Assembly (NCBI GenBank): GCA_034769895.1 | Contig: CM068372.1 | Coordinates: 433,211,958-433,275,957, forward strand | DNA length: 64,000 nt | From: Magicicada septendecula | Lineage: Eukaryota; Arthropoda; Insecta; Hemiptera; Cicadidae | Direction of reading: 5' to 3' | Shown here: positions 34,779-47,540 of the stretch, in pieces | Position numbering within the stretch: position 1 is the stretch's first letter | How the letters are laid out: the number at the start of each line of letters is the position of its first letter | The notes under the pieces: generated by a model | Database searches by the model: none | The model's input: only the letters and a program-made list of their open reading frames with translations | Told to the model about the DNA's origin: nothing | Position numbers and translations under genes: made by a program

Positions 34779-35515
34779 CAGGGTGTACCGCGAGGAGAGG
34801 ATAATAATTTGAGAAATGGTTCTATAGTGTAAAGGAAGAAAAAGAGTTCATATAAACATATGTCCGGAAACGCTTTGTAAGCGAGTTACGGCTAGCGAAA
34901 GATTTCGCCCGGGTTTCGGTTCCCCCGGGTAAATGAAGACTTTCTGAAATTCTGGGAAGGTCAATTAAGGGGCGAATTCTATTGTTTCTTATGGTTTTTG
35001 ACCTGGCAAATCGAATAAAACAGGTCACAGAACTGTATCTCCCATAACGTTCATGATATCAGACGTAAAACAGAAACATCTTTGCCTAAAAACTTATTGT
35101 ATTGTTTTTAACCAAAATTGGAAATTTTTGTTGATTTTTATTGACTTTATTTACACCATTTTTCTCAGAATTAAATTCTTTACAAGTTTTGTTTTTAACT
35201 TTTATGCATTTATTAATCATTTAACAAAGTTATTGTACTTCTAACCTAATAAAACGTGTTTTTTCGACGACCTGTTTTATTCGATTTTTCAGGTCAAAAA
35301 CCATAAGAAACAACAGAATTCGCCCCTTAATTTACCTTCCCAGAATTTCAGAAAGTCTTCATTTACCCGGGGAACCGAAACCCGGGCGAAATCTTTCGCT
35401 AGCCGTAACTCGCTTACAAAGCGTTTCCGGACATATGTTTATATGAACTTTTTTTCTTCTTTTATACTATAGAAGCATTTCTCAAATTATTTCCCTCTCC
35501 TCCCGAGACACCCTG
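34779..35515. mobile_element. MITE with arms of about 250 bp and TA target duplication
   Basis: The ends read CAGGGTGTACC at 34,779 and its near-complement GACACCCTG at 35,515, each flanked by TA (34,777-34,778 and 35,516-35,517). The arms (about 34,779-35,028 and 35,265-35,515) are complementary over nearly their full length, including the GC-rich block CGCCCGGGTTTCGG. The spacer of about 235 bp is AT-rich and codes for nothing recognised. TA duplications fit a Tc1/mariner-type transposase supplied in trans. Confidence 0.88.
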
Positions 35516-35517
35516 TA

Positions 35518-38500
35518 TTTAGCCATTATGTGCAATAACAGGCTTTGATTTCATCAACACAAGTAACTCTCGGTATGAGAGGCAGCGTTTGTCTGAAACC
35601 TCCGGAAAATAATACATTCGTTCCTTCCGTTAGAAAGTCTTAGAGAATTAGGTCAAGCGTCTCTATACAGGCTTTACGGGGTATGATATATTTGTCGAAA
35701 ACGTACAGCTTACAGTCTAGTAGTATTCGTGGCATGTTGCACTGTTTGGGTATGTTTTAGACTAGAGTTTCCAGACGACTTAAGTTAAGGAATTTTGAAG
35801 GCTGTGTGTGTAGATTTTCCTTCTTCTGATGTGTAACAGTAATACCCGACGAAGCTAAAGGAATGGCAAAGTCTTACATTTCAGTTTGACCAGCAATTAA
35901 TTGTTAAGTACATTTTATCTGTGCCTCCACAGTGTGTGTAAAAAGTATACTTTTCCCAAGCCGGACTCTATGTTGTGTAGACCTTACTATTTTAATTTAA
36001 AACTTTTTTTGATCCTGTGTAAAGCACGCTCCAACTTTGCAACGTAGTCTGACATTATTTCAAAAAAAAAATTAATTTTTTTTATATAATTTCGGTTTCC
36101 CAAAATGTCTTTAATCCTTGTTGTTTCTGATAGCCCTACTGATATGGGGGTTACATGTTCACCTCCCAGAGTTCGGTATTTTACCCTTTAGTTATTTTTA
36201 ATTAAAACCATCGTTGCTTACTGTAGATTTTTATTGATTGGAAGTTATTTTACGTAACATTTAAGAGCATTAGGTTTTTTTTTTTTAATAAGGAAAATTA
36301 AGATTTCATATGTCGGATATTTTATCTTTCTCCTACAGATATTTTCATCTTAGAGCTTGATAATCAAATTTATTTATTTTTCTTACTTAATACCAGAGAA
36401 ATAACAAATTTTATTACTTACAGATTTTAGGAATTATAAGAAATCATGACGCGTTGGTGAGGGACTGAGGGCTTTCGCATCAATTTATATGTGAGCTGTC
36501 ACAGACAAATAGTGTTATACACGATGTCAAACTAAATGTTATATTTAATCGGAAATCGGTATAAGAATAATTTGCACATATTAAGTAAGTTTGATTGTAT
36601 ATTTACAAATCTGTGTAAGTGAAAATACGATATTTTCGCTGTCAGCAGTGAGTGTTAGTATGGATTTTATTATTGTGCACGTTGTTAAAATGGACCTATA
36701 TTAAAAATAAATAAGATTTCTAAACCTTTTTGAAAAGTATATTATTAAGTTACTTTTAAAGGACTTGATAGAATCGACTAATATTACATAACGTTCAGAG
36801 TATAAAATATTGTTTCAGTGTGTGTACCAACTTTGAAGATGTTGAAGAATAGATTTCATTTAGAAATAACTCTTTTTTATCTAGCTTCCAATGCAGACTT
36901 AAATAGTAAAAAGTTACAACGAGAGTAAAAGCTTTTTTTTATAATAATGACCGTTTTAAGTCCTAACCGTAGATGGAAGTTGGTAAGAAATTCCTAGTGT
37001 GCAAAAGTTTAGTTGTTGGATTTGTTTACTTATAGTACTTAATTCTATAAGTCTCTTAATTGGAATGAATTGTTACTGCAAGCAGCCTATGCCACCTTCT
37101 CAACCGTGCCATTCTGTTGTGGTTATTGATGCTCTAAATTCAAAAAGTCAGTTCGATAAGCGGTTAGACATTAAAATTCAAAATAACTAAAAAAATATAA
37201 AGGAGAGGGCGTCTTTATAGTAACGGTAATAGCATATCTCAAAGACTATATAACGGAAACTGGTGGCATTGCAGTAAAATTGAACAGCACATTAAAAGAG
37301 AACAAACCGGAGATTGGAAAACAGTGACTGAAAAGCAATTGCATGGTGACGTATTGGACGCTCTTTGAATCGCTGAGTCAGTACAGCTTTTGTGTTTCAA
37401 GATAAACGATCAATTCTCGTATACCACAGAAAAGGAAATGTTTCAGAGTTAATGGGCACAATAGAAATATCGTTGTTTAAATAATGGGTTACTGAAACTA
37501 ACTTGAAATAGAGTGCCAGAAATACCGTAGTAGAAGATTATGTATTCAGATATGACTGGCATAAGTTTGTAATATTAATATTAGCATCTTTTCAATGTTT
37601 GTCATCTCATTGCATTTGTATGCTGCAAAATTATGTAGCTTAACATCCAATGTATTTTATTTGAACAATATTCGAAAGATGAGATAATCTCCTAGAATAC
37701 GAGTAGCATATATTCTACAGTATCATTCTGCTCCGCCCTCTCTCCATCTGGGTGTGTGTTATACGCAATATAGTATGGTACTGCCCATATTCTACACATT
37801 TGTCTTAAACTAGCTCCGTGAAAAGTCAATAAAGGTAAAATTTTAGAGACGTTTGAAAAGGTTAGTGAGTTAGTACACTTGCAAATGGTTTCACTAGAAA
37901 ATATAAATACAAATTAAAAGCAGACAGTTAACTGGTTGAATTATATCAAATATTGTAATGAATTTTATGAATTAATTTCCATAATATAATTCCTATGGGA
38001 ACCAATTGCGAATTTCATAGAAAGAAAATTCCAAACGCTCGGAATAGGGGTTTCAAAGTTCTAAATTGAAAGCGATTTATAGTATCAGAAATTATAATTA
38101 TATAACTCTAAAGCATTTCTCGTAAATAACTTACCTGTCACTGGGTTTATTTTTTTGCATCCAAACAATACTCAGTTTCAATGTGATGTGAATTACTATT
38201 ATTGTCAAAGTACTAGTAATATGTAAACTATTGACCTCAACAGGCATACTCCAGTCGGTGGTACCCGTCCTGACACATGCATGTAACTGTTTTAAAGTCG
38301 AGAAATTATTATTACAATTGTACACACTACTATACTAAAGAGACGATGTCTTGAAAACACGTTTCTTAAAAGAAAATTTGATTTTATTATGTGTCAGTTT
38401 AAAATAGTTTATTTATTAGAAAATATAGTTGTGTATTATTTATGAATTATGCCAATGTCATGTACTTTCCATTTGTAATTATATTCTAAAACTGCATTGA

Positions 38501-38790
38501 TTTTGTGTAGTTAATACTTCAAAAAAAATTTATTTTTGTATTGTGCGTAACTTATTGTACTATTTGAAACTCTGTAGTTACGAAAGTGTAATTATCAAAA
38601 TTTTATCCAGCAGTAAAGATTTTAGATACAACATTTAATACAAAAAGTCTAATTAAAGAGAAGTACAGAAATTAGTTATTAGTTAACTAAACATATTAAA
38701 ATATTAATATTATGTACTTCTGAAGTTTATTTTTAAAACCGCTAACTCCTTTAATTGTTAATAACGAATAATGCTGGTTACAAGTGGTCC
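35518..38790. other. Long AT-rich stretch, nothing recognised
   Basis: Poly-T near 36,274-36,287 and many short frames. No family resemblance, RNA gene or terminal repeat was found by reading. Confidence 0.5.
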
Positions 38791-39110
38791 AAATGGGGTG
38801 TGACGCAAACATATGCTTTCATAGAAGAGAAATGCACCAGCCTCTCCACCCCAACTCCACTCTCACCTACACGTCGGTGGACCCTGTTACGACGAGCAAT
38901 CCACTCCAAGGTTATGTTAACCAATTCCTTAGGCGGAGTGGATTGGTAAGCAAACGAGAGATAGAGGTTCTGTCAGGTCAGTCTGGGGGTATCCTGGCCG
39001 AGCAAGATGGTGCACATCGGCAGCAGGATGTACATCTAGTGTGGAGGCGGAGGAGGCTATAGTAGCCCAACGGCTGCACACATGGGCTGAGTGACTTGTA
39101 GCGTTTCATT
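38791..39110 (+). repeat. GC-richer repeat-like segment
   Basis: This is a compact GC-rich block in AT-rich surroundings, with short overlapping frames (64 and 92 codons) and no recognised domain. The composition and abrupt end near 39,110 resemble a LINE or SINE 3' end, but no tail or target duplication was found. Confidence 0.3.
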
Positions 39111-39519
39111 ATTTCTCTTCGGAGGTCTTTTTATTATTTTGGTTAGTTGAACATTTTTTTAATGTTATAATATAATCAATATCTTCTCAGTTTTTGTTGT
39201 ACCAATTTTTATTTCCATCAATTTCACTTTAGATATCAAAAGAACAATTTTTATTTCATCTTTTCTTCTACAGATCCAAAAAAAAAAAACAATAATTATT
39301 GAATTATTCATCTTCACTCTCACAAAAACAGTCTCCTTGGCAACGCCACCATTTTTCCATTATATCACTCATACAAAATTCTGTTTTCATACATTCAGTT
39401 ATACATATATAATTATTTATATTTAACATTTTATACCAATTATCATTGTTACAAAACAATATAATAATTATTAACAAACAATATCAGAACAGAACCAATA
39501 ATAACTATACAATTGTGAT

Positions 39520-39587
39520 TCGGTACCGGGAATCGAACTTGGGTCCCCCGGTATCGTTACAGACTTAGCCTACCGCGACCGTGCAAA
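39520..39587 (-). repeat. tRNA-derived SINE fragment
   Basis: The minus strand reads like a tRNA: a box-A-like TCGCGGTAGGCTAAGTC (39,578-39,562) and a good box B, AAGTTCGATTCCC (39,540-39,528), followed by GGTACCG. No matched seven-pair acceptor stem was found, so it is a SINE or tRNA pseudogene rather than a gene. The tail side is AT-rich. Confidence 0.62.
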
Positions 39588-39985
39588 GGGAGATCGTCAG
39601 CTAAGGTGAAAGCAACTATTTAAGAAAAGAGCACCCTGAAATCAAATTTCCTGGTCCTCCAGTTTGGGGGTTGGACCGGAGAATTCACATAGCTTATTTG
39701 TGAAACTCTTTTATGTGCAGAAACCTTAAAAAACGAGGCCTTGACTCGGTAATGGGTTGTTGCGCCGCTGAAGAAGAAGAAGAATGCTGGTTAGAAGGAA
39801 CTTGATTGATGCTAGATTCATATTCACAATGATTCAGTATTCAACAGTATGACTTTTACTTACCACTTGTGTATTCGAGTGCCATGTAACGTACCAACTT
39901 CTAGGCCGTAACTTAATATTATCCAACTAAATATATCTCTCTAGCATCTTAAAGATTATATGTCCTATACCAATATTACTTACAA
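39588..39985. other. Sequence between SINE piece and hammerhead motif
   Basis: It contains AGAAGAAGAAGAA at 39,771-39,784 and otherwise nothing recognised. The part up to 39,785 is less AT-rich and may be repeat-derived. Confidence 0.4.
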
Positions 39986-40029
39986 ACCTCTGATGATACT
40001 GATATTTTTCAGTGAAACGTGCGTCAGGT
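39986..40029 (+). ncRNA. Hammerhead-ribozyme-like motif, stand-alone
   Basis: Stem I is ACCT (39,986-39,989) with AGGT (40,026-40,029). Then CTGATGA (39,990-39,996), one extra T, stem II ACTGA (39,998-40,002) with TCAGT (40,009-40,013) closed by TATTTT, GAAA (40,014-40,017), CGTGCG (40,018-40,023) and TC (40,024-40,025). Every invariant core base is present and stems I and II are perfect. Predicted cleavage is after C40,025. Stem III could form a tiny ACG/CGT hairpin or pair between two RNAs. No Penelope-like coding sequence was seen nearby. Confidence 0.75.
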
Positions 40030-40650
40030 GTTAAAAAGAAAATACGAAATTACACTACTTGAAGAAGAAACAAATTATTGAATAACATCAGAAAATTATA
40101 CCAATATTTAAGTATTACAAAAGTAAATCTTCACCTACACACAGCATGTATGTTACTAATTATTGATATTTTCCCAAGTAAAGATTTATATATTTATTGG
40201 AATTATGTGTATGTATACTTTAGAATGCATTGCTAACACTGATTTATATACAGGATGACAAGACGTACTACCTAACACTTAAAATTTATTGTACAGCAAA
40301 ATTATATCCGCGCGCGAACGCGCACACAACAGGCTTACACATTATTTTCATTCAGTTTAGGATTAATTTAAGATTACTTTGGATACAGTAAGATACGAGC
40401 GCGCACAAACAAACACGCAAACTTATTTTCTTACAGGTGTCTAACTTTAAGATATTCTTAACGACTTTCAAGATACAGGCAAATAAGAAAAGTTTCAAGG
40501 CGGCACCAAAGAAAACAGATCGTTCGGAACGTAAGACTTTGTGTCATGACTACTTACATTGGTAGATTATGAAAAACGAAAGAAATAGAAATATTTCTAT
40601 GGCATTTTGAAGTACTTTTCCCAATGTTAAAACATATATATTTTAACATA
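40030..40650. other. AT-rich stretch, nothing firm
   Basis: GC-alternating patches CGCGCGCGAACGCGC occur at about 40,308-40,324 and again near 40,400. No gene was recognised. Confidence 0.45.
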
Positions 40651-41201
40651 TTCTTACAAGGGTCTAATGATCGTCGTGTGGCACAGTGGGAAACAAAATG
40701 CAAGACACCAGTTACGTCAGTAATCACCAGCTTTAATTATCACAATTAAACAGTTTGTAATCAGCAAGAGGGTCTCTTACAACAAATCAAATAAAAATTG
40801 TTCACATGCACTAAAAATGCCTACTAATATAAAACACAATTGTATTACAATTGTCCCGCATGATTATAAAATACGTAACACATCGCCACAATAATTACTT
40901 TTCACTAATAACCACTTGAACGCACAGAGTAATCGCCCCACAATAACTACGTTGACGGTCGCTAGATGGCTGAAACGCCGCCGAAAATACAGAACATTCC
41001 ACATACTACGTATTAACAATAAAGGAAAACATTAGAGCGGAATTCATTGCGGCCTTGACACAGTGCGTGCGGCTTCTGCGCAGTCTAGCTAATGCATTGA
41101 GAATCACGTACGCACACACATTACAGCCGTATTCCACTGGAACATTAGATAAACTTGTAGAATGTTCCGTATTACGTAAAACTTTTCCGCATTACGTAGC
41201 A
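40651..41201 (-). mobile_element. Gypsy LTR (3' LTR of the rearranged element)
   Basis: Read on the minus strand, the LTR starts TGCTACGTAATGCGG at 41,201, immediately after a polypurine tract (GCAGGGGGCAG), and ends near 40,651 in sequence matching the end of the solo LTR at 52,783. Homologous blocks include CACTGTGTCAAGGCCG. The polypurine tract primes plus-strand DNA synthesis, so the boundary is well supported. The outer end is degraded and no target duplication was recognised. Confidence 0.75.
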
Positions 41202-41258
41202 CTGCCCCCTGCTTAACCCTGTTCATCCCAAACTGGCAAACCGTCTCTGAAGTAATAC

Positions 41259-42090
41259 TTACCCAGGCAATCTAGGTGGGACGACCTTGAACTTTCGCTG
41301 TCCTCCCTGTTGAATCCGATAAACTACATCGTTGATTCTTTTCTTTACAGTGTACGGTCCTTTCCAGTTAGTCTGAAGCTTAGGTGAGCGTCCACGACGG
41401 CGCTTCGGGTTGAACAACCAGACCTGATCTCCTTCTTGGAAACCCACACTATTGCTGCGAATGTCATACCGAGTTTTCATTTTATCACTGGCAATCTTCA
41501 GCCGTCCTCTTAACAAGCGACTCATTTCTCTCAGTTGGTTTTCTAATTGCGAGGAATAGTTCTGTGGCTCTTGGGACTGAGTCTCAGGTGATCCGAACAT
41601 TAAGTCCACAGGAAAACGAATCTCCAGCGCAAACACCAATTTTGCTAGAGTCATCCCCGTTGTGTCGGTACTGATCCCCTATACGCCATGAGGAATAGTG
41701 GTATAAGTTGGTCCCAATCTGTTTGGTTCTCTTCAACAACCTTCAAAAGATGCTGTTCAAGTGTCCTATTAAATCTCTCAACTATTCAGTCCGACTGAGG
41801 TTGCAGAGGCGTTGTCCTGGTCTTCCGACTTCCGAGTAGACGGCAAAATTCTTTAAACACTCCTGATTCGAAATTTCTCCCTTGATTCGTATGGATTCCC
41901 ATAGGGGCTCCATAACGGCAACAGAAGTTGTAAACTATCTCCTTTGCTACAGTGGTAACCTCGTGCCTCCTGATTTGGAATTGCACAGGCTTCCACCCAC
42001 TTAGTAAAATAGTCACCTACAACCATGATGTACCGTTTTCCAACGTCAGTAACTGGTAATTTTTCCCCAATCGTACTATAATTGTCCCGC
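41259..42090 (-). pseudogene. Ty3/gypsy integrase, truncated and frameshifted
   Basis: The minus strand encodes PVTDVGKRYIMVVGDYFTKW (about 42,050-41,990), then after a frameshift FCCRYGAPMGIHTNQGRNFE and TTPLQPQSD, then 131 open codons to 41,259 with GDQVWLFNPKRRRGRSPKLQ and NWKGPYTVKKRINDVVYRIQ. These are the catalytic core and the C-terminal module of a gypsy integrase. The canonical H-S/TDQG segment reads H-TNQG, so one conserved Asp is Asn. Everything upstream in pol is missing and LTR sequence begins abruptly at about 42,070. Confidence 0.85.
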
Positions 42091-42345
42091 ACGATTATAA
42101 AACACCTATCTGGATTATAAAATCCAGGACATTCCACATACTGCGCATTAATCACAAAGGAAAACATTAGAGCGTAATTCATTTCGGCCTTGACACAGTG
42201 CGCGCGGCTTCTGCACAGTCTAGCTAATGCATTGATAATCACGTACGCACACACATATTACAGCCGGATTCCACTGGAACATTCGATAAACTTGTAGAAT
42301 GTTCCGTATTACGTAACATATTTTCCGTATTACGTAACGATGTGC
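42070..42345 (-). mobile_element. Partial second gypsy LTR
   Basis: About 275 bp match the LTR at 40,651-41,201 (ACAATTGTCCCGC, then the block with CTTGACACAGTGCG, then AATGTTCCGTATTACG) with an internal deletion and without the 3' third. It is fused directly to mid-integrase sequence, so the leader, gag and most of pol were lost. The outer end reads CGTTACGTAATACGG on the minus strand, so the first TG has decayed to CG. Confidence 0.72.
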
Positions 42346-43429
42346 ATCTATCTACGAGTTTATCAACATTTATTTTCTTCGTCATTGTTGTCGAACGTAT
42401 AACAGTAAACATATATATATATACGGGACACTGTAAAGTACAAACGTATAGGCACATGAAGTCACAAAGTTAAGCATAATAATCACGTCGATTTATTGTC
42501 ACAAAATCGGTAATTTACATTAATATGTTTGAGTTACTTTCAACATTGCGAATGATCAGACAACACTAAAAACCATTTTATCCGTGCTTACTTTTAATTC
42601 AAAGTAATGGCAAGAAGTGAACGTAGGCGGCAGTATAAAATTTTAACTCCTTAATTAAGCAACTGTTCTATATTATATTACATCATTTATCTCACTTTAC
42701 GTGTTTATTTAGAGTTAAAGCCATGCTGATAACGCAGTTAATTATTTTTAATCGTTAGACGTACCATTCACAATTTTTCAGCAGTTTCAACGGTTATTGG
42801 TGCAATTACTGGCGTATTTGTTTGTTGGTTTTGTTTTGAATAGAGTATTTAAATTCAGTTTTCTACTTGTGATAATTTTTGTTGTCAGTGTGACAGACTA
42901 TGCCCGTGTGTAGATACTTGTGTTTGACATAAAATAGGTTTCTACTAGCTTACGTAACACTATGATAGTCAGTATATACGTATTTCCTAATAGTGGCTCG
43001 TATTATTATATTATATATTTGTTATATAGTAAATGTTTGGCACTAATCGCATTATATCTTTGACATAAAATTTTACAAAATTACAATGACATATATGTTT
43101 AGCTTGACATACTAGCTTGACATATTTTGTTACACAACCTATTTATGTTTATATAAAAACAACTATTTACACGATGTAAAAATTTGATAATTTATAATGC
43201 AAAAACTTAGCAATAACAGGTATTAATATGTAAATCTAATTAATTTTTTTTGACTCAAATTCTTGAATACACTATAATTGACCTACGGACCATATATCTA
43301 TTCCTAATAGTACAAACGCCGGCAGTCACTGTGCTGCCATGTATTCGTAGTTTACATGGCCACTGAGCTGGCATTATTTTTAGTTTGTATATTATCCATA
43401 GTTTAACAACATTTACTTACCAGTGCTAT
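42346..43429. other. AT-rich stretch, nothing recognised
   Basis: Only short frames and no recognised repeat or RNA gene. Confidence 0.5.
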
Positions 43430-44960
43430 AGATAAAAGGTGGGTGTTTGTTTGTTTTAAATAAAATTCTTACTCATGTTGAGTTCGAAATTAAGTTAGAA
43501 ATTTATTAATAAAAATTTTCCAAATTTCATTCTTAAAAATTTGTTACTATTATTTGCATAATGTATGTTTCTTGTGTATGCTCAGCATACACTAAATTAT
43601 TGTAATTATACAAATAACATTTCCATAATATGTTCATATTATTGTACACTCAAAATATAAATTAACATACACAAATGAACATGTATAAATATAAGTTCTT
43701 ATAATAATAAAATGTGCTCTCGACTTGCTCAGATATTCTTTTAAAATGCATTTATTTTAAATAATTCTTTTTTTAATTATTACTTTACTTTATACACGTA
43801 AATGTCAATAAAATATTTAGGCAGTATCAATCAAATCTCAATTCAATAAAATATCTATAATACATTACAATCTTCAAAAATAATTACAATTTTGCAAGTG
43901 TTGAAAATCATTATAAAAACTATAAATCTATTACGCTTATTTAACCGTATAAAATTTACAATTATTACTATTTACACAATTAGTATATAGACTCTATAAT
44001 TGTCTCTTTTATACTCTTTTTTGTCATTTATGACCCGTTTGTTGACGAGTAACATTATTTTTATGTCACCTTATTATTAATGAAGTGATACTCTGTGATC
44101 CCTCGTCATGATCCTGACTCCTGTGTCTTTGTCCAGCTTCGATCCTCCGTCGTCCTCTGGTCTTCCTGGAATCCGTCGTCCGGTCTTCCTGGTCCTTTCA
44201 GCAACTCAGATGAGACGTACGATGTTACTGCTCCATACGTAGCCTACTCGGATATCGACCTCGGATATAATAAAAAACTTTGCTATGCAGTCTTATATTC
44301 GGCTACACAACTGTTTCAGTACACTGCCTCGAGGCTCAGGATGCCTCGCTTATTTGTACTTTTGGGCGCAAAAATCATGTTTCTGCAACTCTGAACGCGA
44401 TTTGAATTGTCAAAGTTTTTTAAGCGTCCCTTTACAGATTCGTTTATTTTATTCGCACTTTTTTAAATTCGTTTCGCAGCATGCAAAGTCTTATGGTTAC
44501 AACACGATGTTCAAAAGATCGGTAATTTTCTTGTTTATAATCAACTATTAACTGTTTTGCATATTTTAATTATTCTGATTGTTGTTCACTTTTATTTGCA
44601 CTGCATAAAGATGCGTTGTTTGTTTCGCACTAGATTTTACATATGTGTGTGTTTTATGTTATTAATACCGTGGCGTAATTCTTTTTGTCCAATATTTCGC
44701 CCACTTGTTAACATTTAAATAAATTAGTCAAGCGTGAAATCAAGCTGGTTTCTACTTGTTTCACACACACATATCACTTACACTATAACACACTCTTAGT
44801 TTGTGTGTGGCGTGATTTTCACCAACCGACCTGTACATTCGGTCTCCCCCGTTCACTGGATATTTACAGCTTTCAATATGCAGTTTTATGTATTGACAAT
44901 ATTATTATTTATACTAATTTTACAGTTTTCAGTAAATTGCGTCAATGCACATTAGCGTCC
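43430..44960 (-). mobile_element. Long gypsy-type LTR, copy 2 (approximate ends)
   Basis: Collinear similarity with 9,130-10,720 (shared GGGCGCAAAAATCATG, TTATTTGCACTG, GTGTGGCGTGA, TTTACAGCTTTC, GCTCTCGACTT). No pol sequence was seen beside it, so it is either a solo LTR or a fragment. It lacks the 53-bp tandem units of copy 1 and has a different CT-rich block at 44,100-44,200. The frames at 44,095-44,551 are not considered genes. Ends are estimated from the extent of similarity. Confidence 0.5.
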
Positions 44961-47487
44961 GCAGACGAACATTTGCAATAGTTTATCTACAGTTTATAGT
45001 TAAGCAACTTTACACGTAGAACCACGCGACTATACAGTTGTTAAAATTATTAAAACTTTTATAAATCAATATGATACAAATATAATAATTGGCCTGATTA
45101 TTTTACAACAATAATGTTTAAATTCTAACGGCATAAATTACTCACTTTGAAAAATACGAAACTCTGGATTTGAAGAATTGGGACTTAGCCTCAAGTGACA
45201 CTTCCCTACAAACAATTCCCTCCTATAATTTTTAAAATAACTGGTGACAATAAAGTAAGTTCACATTAGAAACTATTGAACACCCTATCAAATATATCAA
45301 TATGGTGTTTTACAACAATTCGTTGTGCACTCTAATTCAAAATAATTTTTAGACTTCTTCAGTTAAAACGTTAACTCTTTATTTACAAAAATAAGAAATT
45401 GATGATAAAAGTAATCTTCATTTTTAAGTATATCAGAGAGATTTTTTAATCCAATGGTGAATGGAGATTTTTTAAACAACGACTGTTTAAAAATTTCTAC
45501 ATTATAGCAATTTACATACAGTGTTTTGTATTTAATTCGTGCATGAATACCCTTGTGATGAATGAATATCGCCGTGTGTGTCTGTATTTTATGTTCACAT
45601 ATCCGTAATATACATAATTGACATATCCATTACGTTCTGTAGAACAACTAAATTATTTCTCTGATACTATACCATAACTATGTTAATGGTTTTCATCATA
45701 TATATTAAGTAAACCGTATGTTAATTATTCAATACATTTAACTATACAAAATTTCTTGTGATTAAAACAGTTCCATGATAAATGGCGTTTTTAAAGTTGC
45801 AACTTCTATTACGACTTATGAACATGCTCGGGAAGTTTTATATAATATAATATAATATAGTTTTAAATGCGTAAACAAACTTACTGCCCATTACCATGTT
45901 TTGATTATAGGGCTAAAAAATATATGGCATTGTGCAAAATTGCATGTAACTTTCACATTTTCGAAATAAAGTATTATGAAAGATAATGCCTTTAGGTAAA
46001 AACTGTTTTAACAGGTACTTAAGACACGTACACTATGGTAATAAAATAGGTCTACTACACATTGTTTTTAGTTGTTTTTAGATGAAAACTGGTAATACTT
46101 TGTTAATATGCTGAAGACTTATTTTAAAAATTGTATCACCATGACTTTCAAGGGGATACTAGTGATGACATCTTGTTTGATAAGGATAATACTATGTGAT
46201 GACGTCAGTAACAAGAATATAATTTAAGCGTTTAAATATTTAAGCGTTTAAATGTAACTAGATGTCACAGTATTAATTTTTGTATGTATGTAATTTCTTA
46301 GCGCAAACAAACAGTTTGTACCAGAAAAACATGCTAAAAAAACTTTTAATAATATCTTTGTTAATGGGAAGTATAAAAAAAATATTGTAGACATTTGTTA
46401 TTTTTTAAGTATATAAACATAGAACATTAACTAAACAGGAATTTGGATTTCTAAGACAAACTAAAACAAATTTGGATGGCACAAAGAAGTATAGAAAGAT
46501 TTAGATGCAAAAATAGATTAAAGAGAGCAGTAAGTGCTAAAAGTAATAGAGGACTTCAAGATAGAAGAAAAGACAAAACACACGCTTAGCGAGATAAAAT
46601 CTTAGAAGAGAGAAATATCGAAAGTGAAAGAATGAAAGCTGACAAGAAAAAAGGAAAAGAAAATAATGTACACGCGGTCTTAATAGAAAAAAAATCATTG
46701 TTAGTTAATTCGACTGTATTATATTAAAATAGATCACCGCTGAGGGTTATCTCTCGTATGAGTGAATATAACAATTTGATGATTCAAACAATACTACCTA
46801 TTATTTATAGCCATTATGGCAGTCAGTTTAAACTACAAAATGTAATTAGAAAAGGAGGAAATTTTTCCTGCTCAGACACGTAAACTTCACAAACAAGTTC
46901 CTAGTCCACCAAGTGTTACATTCGTTATGCTAATTATTCTGTTAATTTTGTAGGTTTCTTTCATAACCTGTCTTCTAAGCAGTTTTCCGTTTGTACTTTG
47001 TTTTGTGTTTTAGACAAACCTGTTTAATTACAACTATGATCTGTCGTAATAGTTCTGTAGGCGTATAATTTACGTTACATTCTTGTAACTTAGTCATTAA
47101 ATTGTTATATTTGTTTAGTCTAACGTTTTTAACTAATTGAGGTAGATTACAAGGTAAAGAAAAATTGAAGCGTATACATGAAATATAGAAATTTCCGTGA
47201 ATATTATTCAAAGGGTTTACACTTTGCCGGTTTTACGATAAATGTTTCCAATATTTGTAATATTAATTGTCGAAGAAAGCAACTCCTATTTGGGAAGAGC
47301 GGTATTTTTATTGGTTTTCCTACCGTATATAAAATGATATCTTTTTTAAATCCCTTTACTACGTACCTGTTGGCACACACACAGACACAACCGATAAACA
47401 ACTTTTTTTTTGTGGTTCACATTCTCCGTCATTTCTTTAACGATTCACAAACACTGCGTCATTCATCTTCGTCGTCAGCGTGATTTT
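44961..47487. other. AT-rich stretch, nothing firm
   Basis: A TATAA run lies at 45,839-45,860. A purine-rich segment at 46,480-46,680 could be a degraded coding fragment, but I recognise no family. A 78-codon minus frame at 46,975-47,211 is also unassigned. Confidence 0.45.
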
Positions 47488-47540
47488 ATCATCATCATCA
47501 TCATCATCATCATCGTCGTCGTCGTCGTCGTCGTCGTCGT
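47488..47540. repeat. Compound (ATC)n(GTC)n microsatellite
   Basis: About nine ATC units change directly into about eight GTC units; the array looks uninterrupted. Confidence 0.96.

Noticed and set aside
34860-34885. GGAAACGC in the MITE arm, checked as a hammerhead
   Set aside because: No core element CTGANGA at the required distance.
39520-39587. Possible tRNA gene on the minus strand
   Set aside because: Box B is good but no seven-pair acceptor stem or convincing anticodon loop was found.
44095-44551. Two overlapping plus-strand frames of 88 and 99 codons
   Set aside because: They lie in the long LTR copy 2 on the strand opposite to its transcription and show no domain.
46480-46680. Lys/Arg-rich plus-strand sequence that looked like a decayed coding region
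   Set aside because: Purine-rich composition explains it; no family motif could be identified.
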